Of a DNA stretch of 64,000 nucleotides, positions 50,917-59,250 are shown in pieces. The stretch is from assembly GCA_963803085.1 (NCBI GenBank), contig CAWDLE010000021.1, positions 1-64,000 on the forward strand, written 5' to 3'. Position 1 is the first letter of the stretch. Each line of letters begins with the position of its first letter. Origin of the DNA: JACVRW01 sp963803085. GTDB lineage: Bacteria; Actinomycetota; Thermoleophilia; Solirubrobacterales; Thermoleophilaceae. The translations under genes were made by a program, and so were the position numbers. The notes beneath the pieces were generated by a model. That model searched no databases and was not told where the DNA came from. It saw only the letters and a list, made by a program, of their open reading frames with translations.

Positions 50917-51999
50917 CTAGGCGAAGTAGAAGACCAGCCCGAGCACCGCGTACAGCGACAGCAGCTGAACGCCCTCGAACCAGTTCGACTCGCCGTCCTG
51001 CGTGACCAGGTTGGCGATCAGCACCGCGAACAGCAGGGCTCCGAGCTCGTAGCCGTTGAACACGAGCGCCATCGGGTCGTCGCCCACCACGAACGAGAGC
51101 AGCACCAGGACCGGCGCCACGAACAGCGCGATCTGCGCGCTTGACCCGATCGCGATGTTCACCGCGAGGTCCATCTTGTCCTTGGCCGCCACGAGCACCG
51201 CGACCCAGTGCTCGGCGGCGTTGCCGACGATGGCCACCACGAACACGCCGACGAAAAACTCGGACAGGCCGATGTCCTCGGACGCCTCGCTGATCGACCC
51301 GACCAATATCTCGCTCATCACGCCGACGGCCACCGCCGCAAGCGCCAGATAAATGGCCGCCCGCTTGACCGGCCAGTGGTGCGGTTCCTCGTCGTCCTCG
51401 CCCCCGTAGGGGTTGAAGACGGCACGATGTGTCTTCAGCGAGAACCACAGCCCGGCCGCGTAGCTCACCAGCAGCACGAGCGCGACGCCGAGCGAGAGCT
51501 TCTCGAGGTCCGAGCCGAAGTCCACGTGATCGTCGCCCACGCCCGGAAGGCTGCCCCCGTGGATCAGCTGGAACAGCGCCGGGAAGATCAGCGCGGCCAG
51601 CGCGAGCGTCAACATCGCTGATTGGGCGTTCGCCGCCGTCTGGCTGAACGTCTGCTTGTCGCGTGACCAGCCGCCCACGACCATCGCGGCGCCCATCACG
51701 AGCAGCACGTTGCCGATGATCGAGCCGACGATTGACGCCTTCACGACCTCCTGAAGGCCCTCGAGCAGCGCGAAGAAGGCGATGATCAACTCCGGTGCGT
51801 TGCCGAACGTCACGTTCAGCAGGCCGCCGATCCCGGGTCCGCTCTTGGCGGCGATCGCCTCCGTGGCCTCGCCCATCACGGCGGCGCACGGGATCACGCC
51901 GAGCGCGGCTGCGCTGAACACGATCAGCGGGCTCGCGTGCGCGAGCTCCAGGGCGATCGCAGCGGGGATGAAGACCCCGAGGTAGTGAACCGGACGCAT
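50917..51999 (-). CDS. Calcium/proton (cation) antiporter, Cax family
   Basis: The 360-residue membrane protein has eleven helices. It holds the two alpha repeats that form the ion site: LNVTFGNAPELIIAFFALLEG near residue 60 and VAIVGNAAEHWVAVLVAAKD near 250. An acidic loop (YGGEDDEEPHHWP) separates the halves. It expels Ca2+ or another divalent cation in exchange for H+. It is divergent from the ATP-grasp gene with 36 bases between starts. Confidence 0.9.
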   Translation of the reverse strand: MRPVHYLGVFIPAAIALELAHASPLIVFSAAALGVIPCAAVMGEATEAIAAKSGPGIGGLLNVTFGNAPELIIAFFALLEGLQEVVKASIVGSIIGNVLLVMGAAMVVGGWSRDKQTFSQTAANAQSAMLTLALAALIFPALFQLIHGGSLPGVGDDHVDFGSDLEKLSLGVALVLLVSYAAGLWFSLKTHRAVFNPYGGEDDEEPHHWPVKRAAIYLALAAVAVGVMSEILVGSISEASEDIGLSEFFVGVFVVAIVGNAAEHWVAVLVAAKDKMDLAVNIAIGSSAQIALFVAPVLVLLSFVVGDDPMALVFNGYELGALLFAVLIANLVTQDGESNWFEGVQLLSLYAVLGLVFYFA

Positions 52000-52035
52000 G
52001 GCGCGGGAACCTTACGGGGTAACCTCGGGGCGAGG

Positions 52036-53442
52036 GTGATCGACCATGTCAACAATCTGAAGCTCCAGCATCTGGTCGAGCTCTCGAAGCTCGGCGACCG
52101 CTGTGCCGGCATCGAGGAGGAGATCGAGGGCTGGCTCGCCGAGCACGACGTGGTGTTTGCGGGCAGCACGATTCCGTTCGTCCTGATGCCGCATTTCGTG
52201 TCGCCGCGCCAGCTGGGCCGGGTGCGGCGGGCCGTCGCCTGTCTGTCGCAGGTGCTCGACCGCTTCTGCGACGCCTACGCGGACGACGAGCGCCTGCGCG
52301 AGGAGCTCGCGGTGCCGGCGGCCGAGGACGCGCTGATCCGGCTCGACCCCGGCTTCTCGCGCCCGCTGAAAATCTGCAGGCTCGACGCGTTCCTCCAGGG
52401 CTACGACGTGAAGTTCCTCGAGTTCAACGCCGACTCGCCGGCGGGAATCGGCTACACAGACGTGCTCTACGAGGGGCTGCGTCGCTCGATCTCGCTGCCG
52501 CGCGTGGACACAGAGTTCGAGACCGCCTACACGCCGATGCTGCCCGTGCTGATCGAGACACTGCTCGGTGCGTACCGGGAGCTGCGCGATGAGCGCTCGG
52601 ACCTTCCCGAGACGCCGCGCCTCGCACTGGTGGACGTGGCGGGCAGCCCTTCAGTGCCCGAGTTCCGGATCATCTGCGAGGCGGCGAAGCGGGCCGGCGT
52701 CGATGCGCTCCACGCCACACTCGACGAGGTGGCCTACGACGGCTCGCTGCTGCGCGTGCAGGGCGAGCCGGTGCATCTCGTCTACCGCCGCGCGCTGCTC
52801 GAGGACCTGCCGGAGGGCGACCTGATCGCCGCCGCGCGCGACCGCCGCGCCGCCGTGGTGAACCCGTTCCGTGCCCGCGTGGCGAACAACAAGAAGCTCT
52901 TCGCCCTGCTCGCCGACCCGCGCTTCGCCCACCTCGTGGAGGATGCGGAGCGGCGTGTGATCGACGAGACGATCCCGTGGACGCGCGTGCTGCGCGACGG
53001 CCGCGCCGCGTACGGGGACTGGGTCGTGGATCTGGTGGCGTTCGTGTCAGACAACCGCGAACGGCTCGTGCTGAAGCCGGCGTCCGACTATGGCGGGCAC
53101 GGCGTTTCGCTCGGCATGGAGACCGAGCAGGCGGAGTGGGACCGCCTGATCGAGGAGCACCTGGGCCAGGGCGACTACGTGGTGCAGGAGTACGTGCCGG
53201 TCCCCGAGGAGATGTTCCCCGCAGTGGAGAACGGCCACGTGCAGATGCGCCTGAAGCGCTTCAACATCAACCCGTTCGGGCTGGGCGGCCGCTACGCCGG
53301 GATGATCACCCGGATTTCGGACAAGGCCGTGATTAACGTCTCCGCCGGAGGCGGCCTGCTGCCGAGCGTGATGGGGCGCCACAGGGAACGACTACTCGCA
53401 GAGGAGGGTGCGGATGAAGAGACCGCTGGGCTACGACGTTGA
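52036..53442 (+). CDS. ATP-grasp ligase-like protein paired with ferritin-like gene
   Basis: The 468-residue protein reads as an ATP-grasp enzyme of the glutathionylspermidine-synthase-like type. Its first half has LEFNADSPAGIGYTDVLYEG. The ATP site is NPFRARVANNKKLFALLAD, then LVLKPASDYGGHGVSLG near residues 345-357 and DYVVQEYVPV. The acid/metal site is RFNINPFGLGGRYAGMITR with NVSAGGGLLP. It should join a carboxylate to an amine using ATP. Start GTG (VIDHVNNLKLQHLV) is chosen to avoid the divergent gene. It overlaps the next gene by 29-35 bases. Substrate unknown. Confidence 0.75.
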   Translation: MIDHVNNLKLQHLVELSKLGDRCAGIEEEIEGWLAEHDVVFAGSTIPFVLMPHFVSPRQLGRVRRAVACLSQVLDRFCDAYADDERLREELAVPAAEDALIRLDPGFSRPLKICRLDAFLQGYDVKFLEFNADSPAGIGYTDVLYEGLRRSISLPRVDTEFETAYTPMLPVLIETLLGAYRELRDERSDLPETPRLALVDVAGSPSVPEFRIICEAAKRAGVDALHATLDEVAYDGSLLRVQGEPVHLVYRRALLEDLPEGDLIAAARDRRAAVVNPFRARVANNKKLFALLADPRFAHLVEDAERRVIDETIPWTRVLRDGRAAYGDWVVDLVAFVSDNRERLVLKPASDYGGHGVSLGMETEQAEWDRLIEEHLGQGDYVVQEYVPVPEEMFPAVENGHVQMRLKRFNINPFGLGGRYAGMITRISDKAVINVSAGGGLLPSVMGRHRERLLAEEGADEETAGLRR

Positions 53443-54547
53443 CGACAACGCCAGCCGCTTCTCGAACTACTTCCACGTGCTGCGCGAGCTCGTGCACTTC
53501 ACGAACGGCTGGATGCCGCTCGAGCCGAGCTTCGAGCGCAAGTATGCGCTCGGCGACCACGTGCACGACGACGCTCGCGCGCTGATCAAGATCAAGCGCC
53601 GCCTGTACGAGCTGCGCAACCCGAGCGAGTACCCGGGTTCGCCGTCGCCCGAGCTCGAGCGGCTGCTCGACCGGATGGCGCAGGCGCAGAGCGCGCAGGA
53701 ATATCTGACGGTCGCCTACACCGAGGCGAAGCCCGCGCTGGCTCGGGCGATGCGCATCCACCTCGACAACCTCGACCCCGTCGCGGACGAGCCCTCGCTG
53801 CGGCTGCTCACGCAGATCGTCGAGCGCCAGGAGCGGCATACGGACGGGCACGGCGGCTTCGACCAGGACATCGGGGCGCTCCCCGTACGTCTGCGCGAGG
53901 CCCCGCGCGAGCTCCGCATCCTGCCGCCGCTCGACGAGCCGGCGCGCGACGACTTCGTGGAGGTGACCGCCGAGGGCGACCCGTACCTCTCGCGGGAGCT
54001 GTACGTGAACGGCGCGGAGAATCACGTGCCGATCGAGCCGGAGGAACAGCGGCACTTCTTCCACGGGCTGATGGACGCCGAGCTGAGCGCGGCCGAGCTG
54101 ATGGCGCGCAACTCGCACGAGCACCCGGAGATGCCGTGGGACTTCCACACGGACATGGCGCGCCAGAACTGGGACGAGGTGCGGCACGCCAAGCTGCACG
54201 ACCTCCTGATGAAGGACCAGCTCGGCTGCGAGTGGGGCGACTACCCGGTCGGCTTCTCGTACTTCAAGTCGATCTACGCCTACGACCTGCTCGGCAGGCT
54301 CTGCCTCTTCAACGGCACCAGCGAACAGCGGGCGATGTGGAGGCACTCACACCGGCGCAAGAAGCTGATGGAGCTGGGCCAGGAGCGCGTGGCGCTCGTG
54401 TTCGACTATCTGCTGGCGGACGAGGTGCCGCACGTGCACAACGGGGTCCGCTGGGGCTCGTATCTCCTGGGCGGAAGTGAGCAGGCGTACCGCGACAAGG
54501 TGCGCGAGCTGCGCGCCAGCCTCGACGAGACCGGCGCACCCGCTTAG
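53414..54547 (+). CDS. Ferritin-like diiron-type protein
   Basis: This 377-residue protein is a helical bundle whose second half (FFHGLMDAELSAAELMARNS, FHTDMARQNWDEVRHAKLHD) has the Glu...Glu-x-x-His spacing of a ferritin-like di-metal site (DUF455/MiaE-like). RVALVFDYLLADEVPHVHNG near the end supplies further Glu and His. It may hydroxylate or oxidise the product of the ATP-grasp neighbour. The ATG is preceded by GAGGAGG; a GTG two codons earlier is too close to that site. No transporter or carrier gene accompanies the pair. Confidence 0.75.
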   Translation: MKRPLGYDVDDNASRFSNYFHVLRELVHFTNGWMPLEPSFERKYALGDHVHDDARALIKIKRRLYELRNPSEYPGSPSPELERLLDRMAQAQSAQEYLTVAYTEAKPALARAMRIHLDNLDPVADEPSLRLLTQIVERQERHTDGHGGFDQDIGALPVRLREAPRELRILPPLDEPARDDFVEVTAEGDPYLSRELYVNGAENHVPIEPEEQRHFFHGLMDAELSAAELMARNSHEHPEMPWDFHTDMARQNWDEVRHAKLHDLLMKDQLGCEWGDYPVGFSYFKSIYAYDLLGRLCLFNGTSEQRAMWRHSHRRKKLMELGQERVALVFDYLLADEVPHVHNGVRWGSYLLGGSEQAYRDKVRELRASLDETGAPA

Positions 54548-54548
54548 C

Positions 54549-55109
54549 TCACATCCGTATGCGGTAGTGGAGGTGGACGACGCCGCCCGCGAAACGGAGT
54601 TCGTCCAGCAGCTCGAGGTCCAGGCGGACATCGTCTGGGAGGGCTCGCGTGCCGCCTCCGATCACGACGGGATTGAGGAACAGGTGCAGTTCGTCGACCA
54701 GGCCGGCCCTGATCGCCTGAGCCGCGAGGTCGGAACCGCCGACGCCGATGTCCTGCCCGGCTGACGCCTTCAGCTGGCGGACCGCCTCAGGGTCGAAGTC
54801 TCGCTCGATTCGCGTCCTGGCGCTGGATTCTCCGTCCAGCGTCCTGGAGTAGACGACCTTGTCGGCCGCTTGCCATATCTCCGCGAAGTCCTGCCCGGCG
54901 GTCGGCTGATCGGCGGCGGTCTCCGCGGTCTCCCAGTAGACCATCACCTCGTACATCCGGCGCCCGTACAGGTAGGTGCCGATTGGCCGCTCGAGGTCGT
55001 TGACGAAGCGGTGCACCTCCTCGTCCGGCGCCGCCCAATCGAAGTTGCCGTCTTCGTCGGCCACGTAGCCGTCAAGCGACGCGAGCGCCGAATAGATCAG
55101 CTTGGCCAA
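54549..55109 (-). CDS. DHFR-like (RibD carboxy-domain) reductase
   Basis: The 186-residue protein has the fold signature of the RibD/DHFR family. It starts KLIYSALASLDGYVADEDGNFDW and includes GTYLYGRRMYEVMVYWE and DIGVGGSDLAAQAIRAGLVDELHLF. It uses NADPH to reduce a small molecule, but the substrate in this large family is not known. The stop is two bases from that of the convergent ferritin-like gene. Confidence 0.88.
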   Translation of the reverse strand: MAKLIYSALASLDGYVADEDGNFDWAAPDEEVHRFVNDLERPIGTYLYGRRMYEVMVYWETAETAADQPTAGQDFAEIWQAADKVVYSRTLDGESSARTRIERDFDPEAVRQLKASAGQDIGVGGSDLAAQAIRAGLVDELHLFLNPVVIGGGTRALPDDVRLDLELLDELRFAGGVVHLHYRIRM

Positions 55110-55118
55110 GGCGAGCGG

Positions 55119-55463
55119 CTAGTCGTCGAGGTCGTCGTCCGGGTCCGGCTCCGGCGGTTTGTTCTCGTCGTCGTCGACGTGCTCGTCATCGCCCTCGATC
55201 ACCGATTGGCTGAGACCGCGGCCGTCCGCCTCGCCGTAGGTGGCCTGGAAGGTCTCGAAGAGCTCGTCGCGGCGTGAGTCGTCCACCGGCACCTCGTCGG
55301 CTATCAGGACCCAGTCGGCGCCCTCGAACGGCTCGAGATTGAAGATCTCGGCGTCGAGGGTGGGGGAGTCGTCCACCACAACCAAGATCTCCGTCTGTGG
55401 GTTGAAGTAGCAGCCCGGGCGGAGCAGCAGGTCCTCAAGGTCAAATCGTCGCTCGTCGGCCAT
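55119..55463 (-). CDS. Acidic hypothetical protein
   Basis: This 114-residue, strongly acidic protein starts RRFDLEDLLLRPGCYFNPQTEILVVVDDS and ends in a run of Asp/Glu/Pro (PPEPDPDDDLDD). It is codon-typical and the middle part (FEGADWVLIADEVPVDDSRR) is folded-looking. It lies nine bases before the DHFR-like gene. No family recognised. Confidence 0.7.
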   Translation of the reverse strand: MADERRFDLEDLLLRPGCYFNPQTEILVVVDDSPTLDAEIFNLEPFEGADWVLIADEVPVDDSRRDELFETFQATYGEADGRGLSQSVIEGDDEHVDDDENKPPEPDPDDDLDD

Positions 55464-55495
55464 CGAGCCACCCTATACCCGCCGGTGGGCCTAAT

Positions 55496-55948
55496 TCATC
55501 CTCCGAGGTCGCGCAGCTGGCGGTTGACCTCCGCCTCCACGTCGAGCGGGTCCTTGCCCTGGCGCAGCCGTCGCTCGTTGCGGGCGATCACGAGCTGGCG
55601 CACCTCGTCGCGGAGTCCCGGATCACCAAGGCTGGGGCCGCGCGTGAGCGATGCCACCTCCGCGTCGATGTCGATTGGGGCCTCGCCGCGGGCCTGCCGG
55701 CGGTCCGACTTCGCCTGGAGCATCTGGCGGATCTCCTCCTGCGCCTCCGCGGCGGACGCCGCCGCAACCGGGCGCTCGCGATCCATGTCGAGATCGCCGC
55801 GCCCCAGGCCGCTGTAGATGCGTCCGCTGCCCCAGTAGGAGACAGCCGCGATCACCACGGCGAGCAGCGAGACGGCGATCAGGATCGTGCCGAACGCGTC
55901 GATGGACGTAGTTTGACGCCGTGCGGCGGCGTCCGCACGGCGTCCCAC
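55496..55948 (-). CDS. Membrane-anchored protein with duplicated SHOCT-like helix
   Basis: The 150-residue product has one helix (about residues 18-40). An internal duplication follows: EIRQMLQAKSDRRQARGEAP then IDIDAEV, and EVRQLVIARNERRLRQGKDP then LDVEAEV. Each unit looks like a SHOCT-type short helical hairpin, which in other proteins mediates oligomerisation. Divergent from a 44-residue gene 17 bases away. Function unknown. Confidence 0.68.
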   Translation of the reverse strand: MGRRADAAARRQTTSIDAFGTILIAVSLLAVVIAAVSYWGSGRIYSGLGRGDLDMDRERPVAAASAAEAQEEIRQMLQAKSDRRQARGEAPIDIDAEVASLTRGPSLGDPGLRDEVRQLVIARNERRLRQGKDPLDVEAEVNRQLRDLGG

Positions 55949-55965
55949 GGCTTACCCTTGACCGG

Positions 55966-56100
55966 ATGTGGAAGCGCCTACGCCGCCGGAGCTTCGCGCC
56001 GGGCCGCCCGGCGGTCTACATGGAGCAGGTCGGGCTGCTGGTGGTCACCCTTGCCGCGCTGGCAGGGGGTATCTACGTGGTGGCGCGTTTTCTGCTGTAA
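55966..56100 (+). CDS. 44-residue single-helix membrane protein
   Basis: The ATG starts MWKRLRRRSFAPGRPAVYM, followed by one membrane helix (EQVGLLVVTLAALAGGIYVV) and ARFLL before TAA. The basic amino end and clean helix suggest a real small inner-membrane protein. It lies between the divergent SHOCT-like gene and the acyl-CoA dehydrogenase promoter region. Confidence 0.5.
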   Translation: MWKRLRRRSFAPGRPAVYMEQVGLLVVTLAALAGGIYVVARFLL

Positions 56101-56116
56101 AGTGCCGGGTACAGTC

Positions 56117-56134
56117 ATTGACTGACGAGTCAAT
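56117..56134. promoter_or_regulatory. TetR-type palindrome upstream of acyl-CoA dehydrogenase
   Basis: ATTGACT-GACG-AGTCAAT is a perfect inverted repeat 29 bases before the GTG of the acyl-CoA dehydrogenase gene. Size and spacing resemble operators of TetR-family fatty-acid repressors. No TetR gene is in the window, so the regulator must be elsewhere. Confidence 0.6.
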
Positions 56135-56163
56135 CGGGGCGCCGAACGAAGGAGCAGCACGCA

Positions 56164-57339
56164 GTGGTCGACTTCACGCTTACCGACGAGCAGAAGGACA
56201 TTCGCCAGCTCGCCCACGACTTCGCCGAGAAGGAGATCCGGCCGGTCGCCTGGGAGCTGGACAAGGACTCCACCTTCCCGACCGAGATCGTCCAGCAGGC
56301 CTGGGAGCTCGGGTTGATGAACAACCACATCCCGGAGGAGTACGGCGGGCCAGGGCTCGACTACCTCACGGGTTGTCTCATCGAGGAGGAGCTCGGCTGG
56401 GGCTGCTCGGGCATCGGCACTTCGCTGATGTGCAACGGCCTGGCCACCGCTCCGGTGATCCTCGGCGGGTCCGAGGACGTCAAGAAGGAGTTCCTCGGCA
56501 GGCTCACCGAGGAGCCCAAGCTCGCATCGTTCTGCCTCACCGAGCCGGACGCCGGCTCGGACGTCTCCGCCATGCGCACGACAGCCGTCCGCAAGGGCGA
56601 CAAGTACGTGATCAACGGGACCAAGTGCTTCATCACCAACGGCTCGCACGCCGACTGGTACACGGTCTACGCCAAGACCGACAAGGAGGCCGGCCACCGC
56701 GGCATCTCCGCCTTCGTGGTTCCGCGTGAGCTCGACGGCGTGAGCGTCGACAAGAAGGAGGACAAGCTCGGACAGCGCGCCTCCGACACGGCGATGATCT
56801 CGTTCAGCGACGTCGAGATTCCGGCCGACAACCTGATCGGCGAGGAGAACAAGGGCTTCAAGCTCGCGATGATGACGCTCGATCGCACGCGCCCGGGCGT
56901 GGCGGCGATGGGCGTGGGCATCGCGCAGGCGGCCTTCGAGTTCGCCCGCGACTACGCCAAGGAGCGCGTGCAGTTCGGCGTGCCGATCGCGATGCACCAG
57001 GCGATCCAGTTCATGATCGCCGACATGGCGACCAAGATCGAGGCATCGCGCCTGATGGTCTGGAAGTCGGGCGTGGAGCTCGACCAGGGCCGTCGCAACA
57101 CGCTGATCTCCTCGCACGCCAAGCGCTTCGCCGCGGACACCGCGATGGAGGTGACCGTCGACGCCGTGCAGGTCTACGGCGGCTACGGCTTCATCAAGGA
57201 GTACCCGGTGGAGAAGCTGATGCGCGACGCGAAGATCATGCAGCTCTACGAGGGCACGTCCCAGATCCAGCGCCTCGTGATCGCGCGCGAGGTGCTGATG
57301 CCTCGCCGCGTCGAAGAGCCGGCCACGGCTGCTGCCTAG
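56164..57339 (+). CDS. Acyl-CoA dehydrogenase
   Basis: The 391-residue flavoenzyme has the standard ACAD layout. It begins DFTLTDEQKDIRQLAHDFAE. FCLTEPDAGSDVSAM is the FAD/substrate signature, and KCFITNGSHADWYTVYAKTD follows. The catalytic Glu is in QLYEGTSQIQRLVIAREV. It makes trans-2-enoyl-CoA and passes electrons to ETF. Start GTG is supported by AAGGAG nine bases upstream. The downstream PadR gene starts 25 bases later. Chain length of the substrate is not readable. Confidence 0.93.
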   Translation: MVDFTLTDEQKDIRQLAHDFAEKEIRPVAWELDKDSTFPTEIVQQAWELGLMNNHIPEEYGGPGLDYLTGCLIEEELGWGCSGIGTSLMCNGLATAPVILGGSEDVKKEFLGRLTEEPKLASFCLTEPDAGSDVSAMRTTAVRKGDKYVINGTKCFITNGSHADWYTVYAKTDKEAGHRGISAFVVPRELDGVSVDKKEDKLGQRASDTAMISFSDVEIPADNLIGEENKGFKLAMMTLDRTRPGVAAMGVGIAQAAFEFARDYAKERVQFGVPIAMHQAIQFMIADMATKIEASRLMVWKSGVELDQGRRNTLISSHAKRFAADTAMEVTVDAVQVYGGYGFIKEYPVEKLMRDAKIMQLYEGTSQIQRLVIAREVLMPRRVEEPATAAA

Positions 57340-57364
57340 TTAGACGTAACAATGCCCGTCAGAG

Positions 57365-57817
57365 ATGGCGGGTAAGAAATCCCAGCGCAGCCGGGAGGCG
57401 GTGCGCGACGCGGTCGCGCAGGCCGGGGGCATCGAAGAGGCCGTCGCCCCCGCCAGGCGCGCCCAGGACCCGTTCACCGGCGAGCTGCGGCGCCGGGCGG
57501 TCCTGCCGTTGCTCGTGCTGCATCTGATCAATGAGGGCCCCAGTTACGGCAACCAGTTGATGGAGCGGATCGGCGGCATGACCGCTGGGGTCCTGTCGGT
57601 GAATCCGAACACGATGTACCCGCTGCTGCGCCAGCTCGAGGGCCGCGGGCTGATCAAGGGCGAGTGGGAGCACCCGGAGCGCCGCTCCCGCCGCTACTAC
57701 TCACTCACCGGGAAAGGCCGCACCGAGTACGCCCGGCTGGTCGAGGAGGTGCGACCCTTTCTTGACTCCGTCAAGTCGTCGATCGACGAGATCGTGCAGG
57801 AGGTGTACGGACGGTGA
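57365..57817 (+). CDS. PadR-family transcriptional regulator
   Basis: The 150-residue protein has an unusual 40-residue basic start. The PadR winged helix follows: LPLLVLHLINEGPSYGNQLMERIG, VNPNTMYPLLRQLEGRGLIKGEW and SRRYYSLTGKGRTEYARLVEEV. It probably senses a ligand or stress and represses nearby genes, with the SRPBCC gene overlapping its end (GTGAGGA) as the most likely target. Ligand unknown. Confidence 0.88.
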   Translation: MAGKKSQRSREAVRDAVAQAGGIEEAVAPARRAQDPFTGELRRRAVLPLLVLHLINEGPSYGNQLMERIGGMTAGVLSVNPNTMYPLLRQLEGRGLIKGEWEHPERRSRRYYSLTGKGRTEYARLVEEVRPFLDSVKSSIDEIVQEVYGR

Positions 57818-58266
57818 GGACGGCGCGGGCAGGCGCGACGCTCCCCCTTCCCCCTCCTCACGTGCTCGCCCTTTGGAGCAATGTTGAACGCTGGCCGAGC
57901 TTCGTGGAGGGCTTCGCGCGCCGGCTGGAGCTCTCACCCGAGTGGCCGGCGAAGGGCGCGCGAGTCGTCTGGGAGTCGGTGCCAGACGGACGCGGCCGAG
58001 TGACGGAGACGGTGGTGGAGAACTCGGCCGATCGCTTCGGTACCCAGGTGTACGAGGAAGCACTGATGGGCACCCAGACGCTGCGCGTCGGGCCCTCCGG
58101 CGAGGGCTCCGAGATCGAGCTGACGCTCGAGTATCGGCTCGCGAAGTACGGGCCGCTCGCCGGGGTCGCGGATGCGATCTTCATCCGTCGCGCGCTCCGG
58201 GACGCCCTTCGCCGCACTCTCTTCCGCTTCGCGGTCGAGGCGCAGGACGAGGCCGGTCTCAGATGA
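57814..58266 (+). CDS. SRPBCC-family protein (polyketide cyclase-like)
   Basis: The 150-residue protein has a Bet v1-like fold: LPPPHVLALWSNVERWPSFVEGFARRLEL at the start, then strands and a carboxy helix (FRFAVEAQDEAGLR). It starts with GTG overlapping the PadR stop by four bases. Such proteins bind lipids or aromatic ligands. It overlaps the convergent AbiEi-like gene end by eight bases. Confidence 0.8.
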   Translation: MRTARAGATLPLPPPHVLALWSNVERWPSFVEGFARRLELSPEWPAKGARVVWESVPDGRGRVTETVVENSADRFGTQVYEEALMGTQTLRVGPSGEGSEIELTLEYRLAKYGPLAGVADAIFIRRALRDALRRTLFRFAVEAQDEAGLR

Positions 58267-59080
58267 GCGAAACCAGCTCCGCAAGCATGAGCGCCGGGCG
58301 CTCGAACACGTCCCCGTACGTGTAGCGGCGGAACTCATCGCCGCGCGCTCGCGCCTCCCGCTCGCGAAGCCGGTCCAGCTCCCACGAATGGCGTGAGTTG
58401 TGGAACTGATAGCCGTCGAGCTCGACGGTCAGCCGCTGCTCCGGCCAGCGGCAGTCGACCCGCCGGCCGCCGGCAGGGCGGTTGGTGATCGGCGGGGCGA
58501 GCCCGTTCTCGCTCAAGAGCTCCAAAAAGCGGGCTTCGAGGGTGGAGAGGGTCACGTGGACGTCTCCGTGGAGGACCCTTCGGAGCTTCTTTGCGCCGGG
58601 GGTGCTCGGCCGCCGCGCGAGCACTTCCTCGACTGCTTTCGGCGTGGTGCCGTAGCGGACCCCGGCCTCGTGGCAGGCTCGTGCGAGTGCATCAGGCGAC
58701 AGCTCGCCCGCCAGGTCAACCAGCGTGCGCGGCACGGTTGTGACGGGGATGCCCCGAAACGTGGTCGCATCCTGGGCATCGAGGGAGTGAGAGCGGTGTG
58801 TTGTCACTCCCTTAATGCGCCGTTGGGTTCGGGCGATGACCTCGGGTGTCGGGGCCGTGCCCTTCGTTAACGCGAACAGATGCGCGGCCGCTCGCCCGCT
58901 CAACAGCGTGCCCTCGCCGGCGGCCAGGACAGCGGCCAGGTAGGTGGCCTCGAGGCTGGGTGCCCGGTGGCCCACTCGGTAGACGCCGCGGTGCACGCGG
59001 ATGAGGTTGCCGCTATCTACGCGCCGCTTGATCTGCCGCGCCGTCACACCGGCACTGAGGAGCTGCGTGCGCGTGACCAC
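58259..59080 (-). CDS. AbiEi-type wHTH plus DUF559-like nuclease-fold protein
   Basis: The 273-residue product has a winged-helix domain of the AbiEi antitoxin type (VTRTQLLSAGVTARQIKRRV, LIRVHRGVYRVGHR). The middle part holds IPVTTVPRTLVDLAGELSPDAL. The carboxy DUF559-like domain (Vsr/PD-(D/E)xK fold) has VDCRWPEQRLTVELDGYQFH and DRLREREARARGDEFRRYTY. Without a visible AbiEii toxin partner it is an orphan of the sort common in Thermoleophilia. The written start is GTG. The more natural amino end (STVDRKLARIASGRTR) is in the next frame and joins if one base is removed from the four C at 59080-59083. Confidence 0.82.
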   Translation of the reverse strand: MVTRTQLLSAGVTARQIKRRVDSGNLIRVHRGVYRVGHRAPSLEATYLAAVLAAGEGTLLSGRAAAHLFALTKGTAPTPEVIARTQRRIKGVTTHRSHSLDAQDATTFRGIPVTTVPRTLVDLAGELSPDALARACHEAGVRYGTTPKAVEEVLARRPSTPGAKKLRRVLHGDVHVTLSTLEARFLELLSENGLAPPITNRPAGGRRVDCRWPEQRLTVELDGYQFHNSRHSWELDRLREREARARGDEFRRYTYGDVFERPALMLAELVSLI

Positions 59081-59111
59081 CCCGTGTCCGCCCGCTCGCG
59101 ATCCGCGCCAA

Positions 59112-59172
59112 TTTTCGATCGACCGTACTGCCTGGAGTACCCATACGGTCCCCTAAGCAGTACGGTCGAAAA
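59112..59172. promoter_or_regulatory. Inverted repeat with three GACCGTA/TACGGTC boxes
   Basis: TTTTCGATCGACCGTACTGC and GCAGTACGGTCGAAAA form imperfect arms 25 bases apart, with an extra TACGGTC at 59144-59150 between them. The element lies upstream of the AbiEi-like gene and before the 3-hydroxyacyl-CoA dehydrogenase gene. It could be the operator of the AbiEi-like wHTH protein. Confidence 0.5.
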
Positions 59173-59250
59173 GCTCGCCCCCGCGGGGCCCGCGCAGTCG
59201 CCGCGCGCGCGAGGGTCGTGGCTCGGCGGGCTCCGCTAGCCTCCGCCGCC

